From Tigriopus japonicus (Eukaryota > Arthropoda > Copepoda > Harpacticoida > Harpacticidae): a stretch of DNA of 64,000 bases. Below the pieces are notes generated by a model. The model was not told the DNA's origin. It did no database searches and saw only the letters and a list, made by a program, of their open reading frames with translations. Each line of letters begins with the position of its first letter. Positions within the stretch are counted from its first letter, which is position 1. The position numbers and the translations under genes were made by a program. The DNA is taken from NCBI GenBank assembly GCA_010645155.1, contig JAAGOF010000041.1, positions 204,109 through 268,108 on the forward strand. Direction: 5' to 3'. Positions 41,701-48,221 of this stretch are shown here, one piece after another.

Positions 41701-44421
41701 TGCAGGAACCACTGTACGTCAGGACGAATTTCAAAAATACACACTGGGTCCGATCATTGTACTAAAATGTGAGGTTTTTGCAATAAATGTATTGTTCCGT
41801 AGAATTTTCATTGTACTAATCGGACCCAGTGTGTATTTTGAAAGTAATCCTGGCTTCAGCCATCCTTGGGTAATGGTATCTGGCTAGTAAGAACTTGGGC
41901 AGTGGAAGGGTTTTCGCAATGTACAGACCGCCCTTTTTACTCACATGCTATGAAAAATGTCCAACACTATTTTGAACACCTTTGTTAGGATTTGCACACT
42001 TTATTTGCTCGTTCGTGCATGAGAAAATTCTCAACAAAAGGCCACTTTTTTTGGGTAAGTACAAGTGTAAGTGATGTTATAAGCACTGATTTGTATCGTC
42101 AAACTCCAAAACCATCAAGGTACCGAACAAAATGCCCTGTTTTGTACTTGTTTTACATCAAAAGCAAAAGTCTTTTTTAAGTGCTTACTATTTATTGATC
42201 AAAAGAATAAATTTTCCATATTCTTACAAAACAGAGCGTCAACATGTCCAAACTTGCATTTCGACATTTTTCACAGCATCTAAGTCATAAAGGCGTAAAT
42301 CCTTGCACTGACCAAATTCTTACGTTGACGAACAAGCCTTTTTTCGATCTTGTTTCATCCGCCCTTGATAGGATATTTGAAGAGATCGCTCAAACCTCCC
42401 CCTGCATGTCTAATTGAATTGAAAATGTACCTAAATTCTTACACTCCCATTCTTGAAATAGTACATTGAATTGAGAAAAAGTTCACAATTTTTAAAACCC
42501 TGGAAGTACAATTGCTTTTATGACAATCAAAGTTGAACCAAATGTTAGCTTAACCATCTGTGGAATTTAAACAAGCCAAATTTATGTAAATTGTGTGCAA
42601 AATCATGCCGAAATTGTGCTTTTAAAAAACCTACTTTTGAAGAAATGACCCCTTTTATTGACAGATGGCGTTACTGTAACCTCAATTTAAAAGTCTGTAA
42701 CCGGTTTGTGAGGTTTACGTGAAAACCCATATTGATGACAAACAAATTCATTGAACCAAAGAAGGTCAACGTTATGATGCGGTTTTTTTTCAACATCACT
42801 GACCAAGGATGACTCAACGATAACGAGAAATTAAGATGTCCTTGCACTGACTGACCCTTGGATGGTCCCTGTCTTTTTGATGTTAAGGGAATGCTAATAA
42901 AAGCTGATTACGTTCGGCGGTGTACTCAATACTTTGTGTTACATTGTTATTATTTAAACCTGTTAATCACCTGCTTGTCATCTTTACTTACAGCCTTAGA
43001 ATCGAGACATGCCTTTTTTGTAGGGGCTACTTACGTGAGTGGTATAGCATGTACTGGATTAGCTGATTGTGGTAGTCCTCCTGTAAATTTTACTTGGAGT
43101 GACGGGAGCCGAGGAGAACTTTTGGACGGATACGAATTTCAATTCACCCCAACCTATTTATCTGGATTGCGATTTATACCTGAAATGAAGCTCATAGTCT
43201 CCCACTCTAAAAACAGCCCTCTTACAACCATTTGTCAGACGCCATGCAGCCAAGGTATTACTTAATACATAGTAACAAAACTTTTAATTGGTCATTTAGA
43301 GTCTACTTGATCGGTCCTCTTTTTGTTCCAAGTTGCCTCATATTGTCCCAGAAGTTATCCATATGCAACGGGATTGGGAGGTTGGTGTTCAAAAGCCTCT
43401 TGGAAGTTAAATGATGAGAGTGTTAGTTCAGCTTGCGATGGATCAAAATTAAGTTTTGCCGATAGTCCTGATTGTTGTACCAATTGTACCCGCTGTCCAG
43501 GCAACTACACAAGTTGCATAAACAACCAATTCTTTGAAAGTAAGAAAAACTCTAAAGTGACTTTTGATTTGGCTGCCTCACTTTAAATCATACTTTAATT
43601 AATAACCATGAATTTGATTTGATAATTTCATTTGAAACAGACACAAATAAATAAGTCACAGAGGAGGCGAATCGAGACTAATTCTAAGTCAATTTGCCAT
43701 TGTGGCAGTTTTATTTGCCACTTTAAGGCCTAAACCGCCTTCGTTTATTTGCCAGAAATCTGCACCCTCAACATGACCCATTACCCAGTTGGATTTTGTT
43801 TGCGATCATCCACACTTCAATGTGATTCAGACATTAACATAAACAGAACCTTTCATGTTCTCAACTGTTTTTAATAGCGTTTTAATGCAGCTTTTTTTAA
43901 AATCTAGGTTACTGCCCAGTCCATCCCAATTTGACGAGATTTGGGCTCACAGGTTTTATTCACCTCTCCAATTTGGGAAAGGTGAACAAATCAAGCGCCG
44001 TTCAAGCCTGTTCATCAATTGGAGGAAGATTGCCTCTTATCAAATCTGGATTTATAATGAGTGGAATTTTAGATTTTCTTTTTTCAATTTCTTATCCTGG
44101 TAAGCGGTAAAAACAGAAAGTCTGATACAAATTAGAAACAATGTTGGCGTACCCAAGAGTCAATAACCCCTCATTGCAGCGCTCTCTTCCTTTTGGATTG
44201 GATTGGAGTCGCCAGTTGGAGCTTCCTGCGTCAATGCCGATTGCACCAATTCTGACGCGGTATTTTGGTCGGATGGATCATCTTTTACAGACTTCCCATC
44301 CATGTATTTTCAAACCAATGATAACCAATGCTATGTTGTGAAGAACAAAGTATTTATTGGTACAAATTGTGCAGATTTGATGGACACCATTTGTGAGTTT
44401 GTTTGTGATGAGTTCACATAG
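26522..44421 (+). CDS. Gene B: secreted modular protein, TSP1x3 + five [CC module + C-type-lectin-like] units (18 exons)
   Basis: Exons: 26522-26714, 26782-26943, 27014-27190, 29225-29380, 29447-29650, 29713-30144, 30967-31173, 31240-31413, 31973-32224, 36247-36453, 37328-37504, 37569-37832, 39221-39427, 39488-39652, 42994-43254, 43333-43539, 43908-44099, 44180-44421 (TAG). Joined: 1293 codons without a stop. Layout by residue: signal and N-segment 1-64, TSP1 repeats 65-118, 119-177 and 178-229, then five CC/CTLD units (230-441, 442-652, 653-868, 869-1079, 1080-1292). All 17 introns are GT-AG and phase 1. Each lectin-like domain keeps a W(S/A/E)DG core and a terminal C..C. The usual EPN/QPD sugar-binding triplets are not evident, so carbohydrate binding should not be assumed. 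By family this is an extracellular matrix or humoral recognition protein. I know no named gene with this order. The splice model is mine, from sequence alone. Confidence 0.82.
26782..26943 (+). CDS. Gene B exon 2: TSP1 repeat 1
   Basis: Reads WGDYSSWTECSKTCGGGTKS with six cysteines; same length (162 nt) as gene A exon 2. It is bounded by TGTTTAG and GTAAAT; the intron before it is 67 nt. Confidence 0.82.
27014..27190 (+). CDS. Gene B exon 3: TSP1 repeat 2
   Basis: Reads PTQWSDWSSCPVTCGDGLQT with the WxxWxxC and CGDG signatures and six cysteines, ending DCDIPSCSG. Acceptor TTCTCAG, donor GTAAGT. Confidence 0.88.
29225..29380 (+). CDS. Gene B exon 4: TSP1-like repeat 3
   Basis: Reads MVWGSWSTCNYNVTGDVIKR and ends EQEVCPG. 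It is a divergent TSP1 lacking the CGxG turn, like gene A exon 4. The 66-nt intron after it is a multiple of three without a stop. Confidence 0.78.
29447..30144 (+). CDS. Gene B unit 1: CC module (exon 5) and unsplit C-type-lectin-like domain (exon 6)
   Basis: Exon 5 (29447-29650) encodes CPEQKPHVFNKGKSCCKVYY, CDGGFLALEDPLECC and two more cysteines. Exon 6 (29713-30144, 432 nt) encodes a whole lectin-like domain: YCPKYPDALRGGDFALIKTN, HCVSNENGKLP, STFWTSL, FIWADGSML and a terminal VVCMVPC. In the four later units the same domain is cut in two by an intron; here it is continuous. Confidence 0.82.
30259..30443 (-). mobile_element. SINE-A copy 2
   Basis: Complete head, linker and LINE-A-type 3' tail on the minus strand, in an intron of gene B. 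The B box GGATTCGAACC reads on the plus strand. Confidence 0.82.
30484..30840 (+). mobile_element. LINE-A 3' fragment 5
   Basis: Coding end (GAGAGCACCTCTAAATCGCA ... CTCCTTCATTGTTCAATC) and 3' UTR, with a degenerate end AAAAATCTGCAACC and an A-rich run. It lies in the intron between exons 6 and 7 of gene B, next to an oppositely oriented SINE-A. Confidence 0.75.
30967..32224 (+). CDS. Gene B unit 2: CC module (exon 7) and C-type-lectin-like domain (exons 8-9)
   Basis: Exon 7 (30967-31173): SCPSTHPVALNNGLDCCRDY, NCDGSDIEI, NVECC. Exon 8 (31240-31413): FCPSQPHMRRYGDHAMHINH and YCLGNFQSYLP. Exon 9 (31973-32224): HVGVDFIVGTQC, IKWSDGTLL and ACPISC. The intron splitting the domain is 559 nt (31414-31972). 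Confidence 0.8.
32285..32562 (-). mobile_element. SINE-B copy 1 (tRNA-derived)
   Basis: On the minus strand a tRNA-like head has TAGCGTAGGG (A-box-like) and TTTCGAATCC (B-box-like). A ~170-bp body (about 32477-32310) follows that recurs at 47941-48121. It lies in the large intron between exons 9 and 10 of gene B. Confidence 0.68.
32657..32795. repeat. 31-bp tandem array, ~4 copies
   Basis: Unit GGCCCACCAAACAGAGGTTG plus ATAGGTTCAGG, at 32691, 32722 and 32753 with degenerate flanking copies. In the large intron of gene B. Confidence 0.88.
33384..33922. mobile_element. ~538-bp inverted-repeat element, copy 2 (8-bp target duplication)
   Basis: Same family as 22150-22686 in the opposite orientation: begins CTTAGATCAATTATAATC and ends AATAGAAGTCAATG. 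The 8-bp repeat GTTCGAAA lies at 33376-33383 and 33923-33930. It sits in the large intron between exons 9 and 10 of gene B. Confidence 0.88.
34850..34920 (+). other. tRNA-like sequence (probable tRNA pseudogene or SINE head)
   Basis: GAGGCATGGCATAGCGCATA resembles an A box, and GGCCGGGATTCGATCCCGGC forms a perfect T arm with a B box. The acceptor pairs only four bases (GAGG/CCTC), and an anticodon stem around TTTGTCATGCAAA does not fold into 5 bp plus a 7-nt loop, so an active tRNA is unlikely. Confidence 0.4.
35349..35684. mobile_element. ~336-bp palindromic element
   Basis: AGGGCAATTGAAG, CTTTGTTGTG and GAGCGTCGACGAGTGTCTCG at the left recur inverted at the right, giving arms of roughly 150 bp. 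It lies in the large intron between exons 9 and 10 of gene B. Similarity continues weakly outward to about 35327 and 35708. Confidence 0.68.
36247..37832 (+). CDS. Gene B unit 3: CC module (exon 10) and C-type-lectin-like domain (exons 11-12)
   Basis: Exon 10 (36247-36453): SCPEDHPFASGSGALCSKNF (the usual CC is CS here), LCDGDFLKLDDPPECC. Exon 11 (37328-37504): FCPADSRAMRGGGDVGYIVF and FCHENYNGRLP. Exon 12 (37569-37832): TFWISLETLG, VRWEDGTML and VVCEVFC. The domain intron is 64 nt. The 874-nt intron between exons 10 and 11 holds the 31-bp array at 36882-37063. Confidence 0.8.
36882..37063. repeat. 31-bp tandem array, ~6 copies
   Basis: Unit GAGCACCCAAATGTATTATT plus TTTGCACCCAG, starting at 36911, 36942, 36973, 37004 and 37035 with a partial first copy. 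It is intronic in gene B. Because 31 is not a multiple of three, all forward frames stay open, producing spurious small ORFs. Confidence 0.92.
37888..38337. mobile_element. 450-bp palindromic (foldback) element, copy 3
   Basis: Full copy with CAAGAAGCAC and GTGCTTCTTG ends and a 7-bp duplication ATCAATT at 37881-37887 and 38338-38344. It inserted 55 nt after the donor of gene B exon 12. Confidence 0.92.
39221..43254 (+). CDS. Gene B unit 4: CC module (exon 13) and C-type-lectin-like domain (exons 14-15)
   Basis: Exon 13 (39221-39427): YCPTSHQFAANNGQTCCNDF, ICDGTDLLVTDPKECC. Exon 14 (39488-39652): FCPTKPDFERSSDHAFSKND and FCTYEENGDLP. Exon 15 (42994-43254): AFFVGATYVSG, FTWSDGSRG and TICQTPC. 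The domain intron is 3341 nt and carries a 450-bp palindromic element and a copy of the 650-bp element. Confidence 0.78.
39902..40351. mobile_element. 450-bp palindromic (foldback) element, copy 4
   Basis: Full copy with the same ends and a 7-bp duplication ATCAAAC at 39895-39901 and 40352-40358. It lies in the intron that splits the lectin-like domain of unit 4 of gene B. Confidence 0.92.
41621..42408. mobile_element. ~650-bp inverted-repeat element with G-rich ends, copy 2, disrupted
   Basis: Homologous to 20324-20974 along most of its length, including the internal stretch GCCACTTTTTTTGGGTAAGT. The terminal G-runs are eroded, and the 166-bp element at 41703-41868 is inserted into it. Confidence 0.8.
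41703..41868. mobile_element. 166-bp inverted-repeat element with 7-bp target duplication, nested
   Basis: Ends CAGGAACCACTG and CATCCTTG are imperfect inverted repeats; inside them lies a strong inverted pair ACACACTGGGTCCGAT / ATCGGACCCAGTGTGT. The 7-bp repeat GGTAATG flanks it (41696-41702 and 41869-41875). It interrupts a copy of the 650-bp element, whose sequence resumes on the other side. Confidence 0.78.
43333..44421 (+). CDS. Gene B unit 5: CC module (exon 16) and C-type-lectin-like domain (exons 17-18, stop)
   Basis: Exon 16 (43333-43539): SYCPRSYPYATGLGGWCSKA, ACDGSKLSFADSPDCC. Exon 17 (43908-44099): YCPVHPNLTRFGLTGFIHLS and ACSSIGGRLPLIKSG. Exon 18 (44180-44421): SFWIGLESP (a WIGL core), VFWSDGSSF and TICEFVC, ending DEFT and TAG. 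This is the most canonical of the five lectin-like domains. Confidence 0.8.
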
Positions 44422-44479
44422 ACATTCTAACTGAAAAGAAAAAAATACAAATCCAAACCACCAAACACTTTTTTGGTGC

Positions 44480-44485
44480 AATAAA
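44480..44485 (+). promoter_or_regulatory. Poly(A) signal of gene B
   Basis: AATAAA 59 nt after the stop codon of the 18-exon gene, consistent with exon 18 being terminal. Confidence 0.5.
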
Positions 44486-45417
44486 CAGTGATGACTTGTC
44501 CAACGCTGATTTGTCAAACTCTTGGAAAAAGATAGAGAGGCCACTGTTGTCATGAAAATATGGACCACGCATGTAAGGATTGACGGACCTAATTCAAGGG
44601 TTTGAAAACAAACCATTGTTGGTGAAAAGTGGAAGAAAATGAAAGGTCATCGGACACAAGATATGACAAATAGCCCATCTGGTCCATATGACCATAAACT
44701 TCAAAAAAATATGAAGTGAGGACGAAATTTTGTTATGACTACTCTTGCTCAAACGGAGTGTTTGTTGAATGGAACTTGTTTGTCCAGTGAAGGATTTTAA
44801 CCTAAGCCTTAATAGGACACTTATAGATGGCGGGAAGGTAGGGCAAGTAAAGAGAAAAGTCTGAGGAGCTTAGAGCACAAAACTTGCCCCCTCTTTTACA
44901 CCATATTTTGGCAATTTTTTTGTGCTTAAATATTTCGTTGAAGCTCAGTTTTGGTCGCTTTAATTATTAAGGAAGCATGTTAGGTGCTTTTCAACTAATT
45001 CAAAAACGGAATTGCCATTGCAAGCTAAGAATATTCGACCAAGAGCAATCCTAATAAATCTTCAAAGTCTGTCCATTATTTCAAGTGGTCTATGGTGACC
45101 GTTGAATTGGGCCCCTCTATCCTCGCAAGTGTGATCTTTAGAGTAGTGATGGGATATAGCTATTTCAATCGGTTCAATCTTTTAGGAGTGCCATCTTTGC
45201 CATTGGTTCACTGCAAAAATAGTGCGAAAAACTTCACTTGATCTTGATGACACTCCTGGTCTGAAGTCTTAAAAAACAGGGTCACTTTTTGGTCAAACAC
45301 TACTATAAATGTACCGGTGGGCTTCATACCTACCAAACTACTTTACTTTTACTGCGTGAGTTCACATTGTTTTAATGGCGACGAGGATAAACTGAAAAGA
45401 AGCCCCGCAGGCAAAAC
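44486..45417. other. Downstream of gene B, no gene seen
   Basis: AT-rich sequence after the poly(A) signal, up to the 19-bp array. No coding or repeat feature supported. Confidence 0.55.
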
Positions 45418-45705
45418 GAACCTCTCATCGAGGTCAGAACCTCTCATCGAGGTCGGAACCTCTCATCGAGGTCGGAACCTCTCATCGAGGTCGGAACCTC
45501 TCATCGAGGTCGGAACCTCTCATCGAGGTCGGAACCTCTCATCGAGGTCGGAACCTCTCATCGAGGTCGGAACCTCTCTTCGAGGTCGGAACCTCTCATC
45601 GAGGGCAGAACCTTTCATCGAGGGCAGAACCTTACATCGAGGGTGGAACTTCTCATCGAGGACGGAACCTCTCATCGAGGACGGAACCTCTCATTGAGGA
45701 CAGGA
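45418..45705. repeat. 19-bp tandem array, ~15 copies
   Basis: Unit CCTCTCATCGAGGTCGGAA. The left copies are near-identical and the right copies drift (GAGGGCAGAA, GAGGACGGAA). Nineteen bases read through all frames give a 19-residue periodic peptide, so the ORF at 45317-45697 is an artefact. Confidence 0.92.
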
Positions 45706-45811
45706 ACTCGTATTGTGGATGGATCTTCACATTACTGAAGAAGTTTTCTGTTGAGGAGGGAGAAGGATAATATCCGCCCCTTCCTTGGGTTAACCAAACC
45801 TATTTTGTAGG

Positions 45812-46035
45812 TCATTGATGCCTAATCCGTGGGTCATCGCTGCCCAATCTGTGGGTCAAGGTTGAACAAACCGTGGGTCATCGCTCCCCAATCCGTGGGC
45901 CATTGCTGCCCAATCCGTGGTCATTGCTGCCCAATCCGTGGGTCATTGTTGCCCAATCCGTGGGTTATCGCTGCCCAATCCGTGGGTCATTGCTGCACAA
46001 AAACTCTGGATCAACCGAGTCCATTCCGTGGGTCA
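45812..46035. repeat. 22-bp tandem array, block 1
   Basis: Unit around CCCAATCCGTGGGTCATCGC, spaced 21-22 bp (45889, 45911, 45932, 45954, 45976). It stops where a degenerate reverse transcriptase fragment begins. Confidence 0.85.
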
Positions 46036-46054
46036 TCATCTGTGTTATTTGCCT

Positions 46055-46845
46055 TGCAGCAATCTGCAGATAAGCTGGCCTCTTACTCCACGCAGACTGG
46101 TCTGTACCTCAATGGCGAGAAGACTGAGCTTATGTTGGGCAAAAAAGAAGTGGGCGGTTCAATCTTGATGGGCAACTCATAGCCAAAGGGCACAAACACA
46201 CTCACCCTCCTGGGAGTGAAACTTGACCAGTTGCGTTTTAAAAACAAAATGAAACACTGACTAACATTCGCCAACAACTAGGCATATTAAGAAAACTGAT
46301 CTTTCGCATCTCCAGGGGCCCCCTGCTTACCGGAATTGCTCATTCCCTTATCATCGGAAAATTATAGTATTCTGCTTGGATAACAGGGAGGGCCAGAGTC
46401 TACCCCCATTATCTGGTCCCAGCCAATGATACATCTACCCAAGAAGTGTTGAATAATACTTACAGAACTGTGTAAGTACTAGTGAACTAGTGTAAGAAGG
46501 GCTCTATATCAATGTCTGATTTGGCCTCAAGGTCAGGACTCCCAACACTTTTGGGATTTATAGGGGCTGCATGGCCGCCTGGAAAGCCTTTAATGAATCC
46601 ACACTCTCACATATGTTAGCTGAGTACGATAAGCAGACGAGAGTGAGCGCAGCACGCATCTTGCGATCACATTCAGTGAATGTCATAGGCGCTGTCAACA
46701 TGGCTACCTGTCTGGCAGTGACTCCGGGTCTGCGGGCTTCCATGACGCAATCTCAAGCTAAGCGTGCTGCCTATCACTTTGCTGCGGCGTGCCGAATAGT
46801 GGTCCTTCAACGAGAAAAAATGACTTGTTACTTTAATTATATCTT
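46055..46845 (+). pseudogene. Degenerate non-LTR reverse transcriptase fragment
   Basis: Frames change repeatedly, but pieces read as the C-terminal half of a reverse transcriptase: SADKLASYSTQTGLYLNGEK, then WKAFNESTLSHMLAEYDKQT and AKRAAYHFAAACRIV. Several stops and frameshifts. It lies between two blocks of a 22-bp tandem repeat. Confidence 0.6.
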
Positions 46846-46936
46846 TTGTCTTTCTACATTTTTATTGTCGACCAGCAATGAATCTCATTAAGACACGTGT
46901 CTAGGACGGAAAAACAAAAATACATGCAACAACAAC

Positions 46937-46984
46937 AACTGCCCAATCTGTGGGTCATCGCTGCCCAATTCGTGGGCCATTGCT
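46937..46984. repeat. 22-bp tandem array, block 2, running into the assembly gap
   Basis: CTGCCCAATCTGTGGGTCAT and CTGCCCAATTCGTGGGCCAT are the same unit as block 1. The gap that follows was probably left by an unassembled array. Confidence 0.8.
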
Positions 46985-47865
46985 NNNNNNNNNNNNNNNN
47001 NNNNNNNNNNNNNNNNNNNNNNNNNNNNNNNNNNNNNNNNNNNNNNNNNNNNNNNNNNNNNNNNNNNNNNNNNNNNNNNNNNNNNNNNNNNNNNNNNNNN
47101 NNNNNNNNNNNNNNNNNNNNNNNNNNNNNNNNNNNNNNNNNNNNNNNNNNNNNNNNNNNNNNNNNNNNNNNNNNNNNNNNNNNNNNNNNNNNNNNNNNNN
47201 NNNNNNNNNNNNNNNNNNNNNNNNNNNNNNNNNNNNNNNNNNNNNNNNNNNNNNNNNNNNNNNNNNNNNNNNNNNNNNNNNNNNNNNNNNNNNNNNNNNN
47301 NNNNNNNNNNNNNNNNNNNNNNNNNNNNNNNNNNNNNNNNNNNNNNNNNNNNNNNNNNNNNNNNNNNNNNNNNNNNNNNNNNNNNNNNNNNNNNNNNNNN
47401 NNNNNNNNNNNNNNNNNNNNNNNNNNNNNNNNNNNNNNNNNNNNNNNNNNNNNNNNNNNNNNNNNNNNNNNNNNNNNNNNNNNNNNNNNNNNNNNNNNNN
47501 NNNNNNNNNNNNNNNNNNNNNNNNNNNNNNNNNNNNNNNNNNNNNNNNNNNNNNNNNNNNNNNNNNNNNNNNNNNNNNNNNNNNNNNNNNNNNNNNNNNN
47601 NNNNNNNNNNNNNNNNNNNNNNNNNNNNNNNNNNNNNNNNNNNNNNNNNNNNNNNNNNNNNNNNNNNNNNNNNNNNNNNNNNNNNNNNNNNNNNNNNNNN
47701 NNNNNNNNNNNNNNNNNNNNNNNNNNNNNNNNNNNNNNNNNNNNNNNNNNNNNNNNNNNNNNNNNNNNNNNNNNNNNNNNNNNNNNNNNNNNNNNNNNNN
47801 NNNNNNNNNNNNNNNNNNNNNNNNNNNNNNNNNNNNNNNNNNNNNNNNNNNNNNNNNNNNNNNNN
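46985..47865. other. Assembly gap (881 N)
   Basis: Undetermined bases between a 22-bp array on the left and a TTTG tetranucleotide run on the right. Reading frames that pass through it are meaningless. Confidence 0.99.
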
Positions 47866-47940
47866 TTGTTTGTTTGTTTGTTTGTTTGTTTGTTTGTTTG
47901 TTTGTTTGTTTGTTTGTTTGTTTGTTTGTTTGTTTGTTTG
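47866..47940. repeat. (TTTG)n tetranucleotide run
   Basis: About 19 uninterrupted TTTG units. Read as the (CAAA)n tail of the SINE-B copy on the minus strand. Confidence 0.95.
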
Positions 47941-48121
47941 TACTAGAGTCAGAACGCAGCTTCGCAGCTGCGATCTGATAGAGGCTGTCCACCATAAGGG
48001 CATATTGCCACTCCACTTGAACAAGCATTAATTTTTACCTCACCCGGGAATGACCCCAGGTTCGCCAATTTAAGCCGTCAAAGGTCGTCACTACTTCATG
48101 TAAATTAATACAACAGGTCAT
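47866..48121 (-). mobile_element. SINE-B copy 2, 5'-truncated, with (CAAA)n tail
   Basis: The same body as 32310-32477 on the minus strand, ending in a ~75-nt run of CAAA units (TTTG on the plus strand, 47866-47940) that reaches the assembly gap. The tetranucleotide run therefore reads as a retroposon tail. Confidence 0.65.
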
Positions 48122-48221
48122 GTAGCAATGCTCTTGAGCAAGGTCACACTGGACAACTCAAAAAACCATTCTTGTTCTCCATCTTGCCTTGAATAAACGC
48201 CTGATTTCAGGGAGCCTTTAT

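Noticed and set aside
45317..45697. 126-codon ORF with a repeated SSRSEPLIEVGT peptide
   Set aside because: Produced by a 19-bp tandem array, which is open in every frame; no start context or conserved domain.
46888..48028. Long reading frames of 342-378 codons on both strands
   Set aside because: They consist mostly of undetermined bases in the assembly gap plus the TTTG run.
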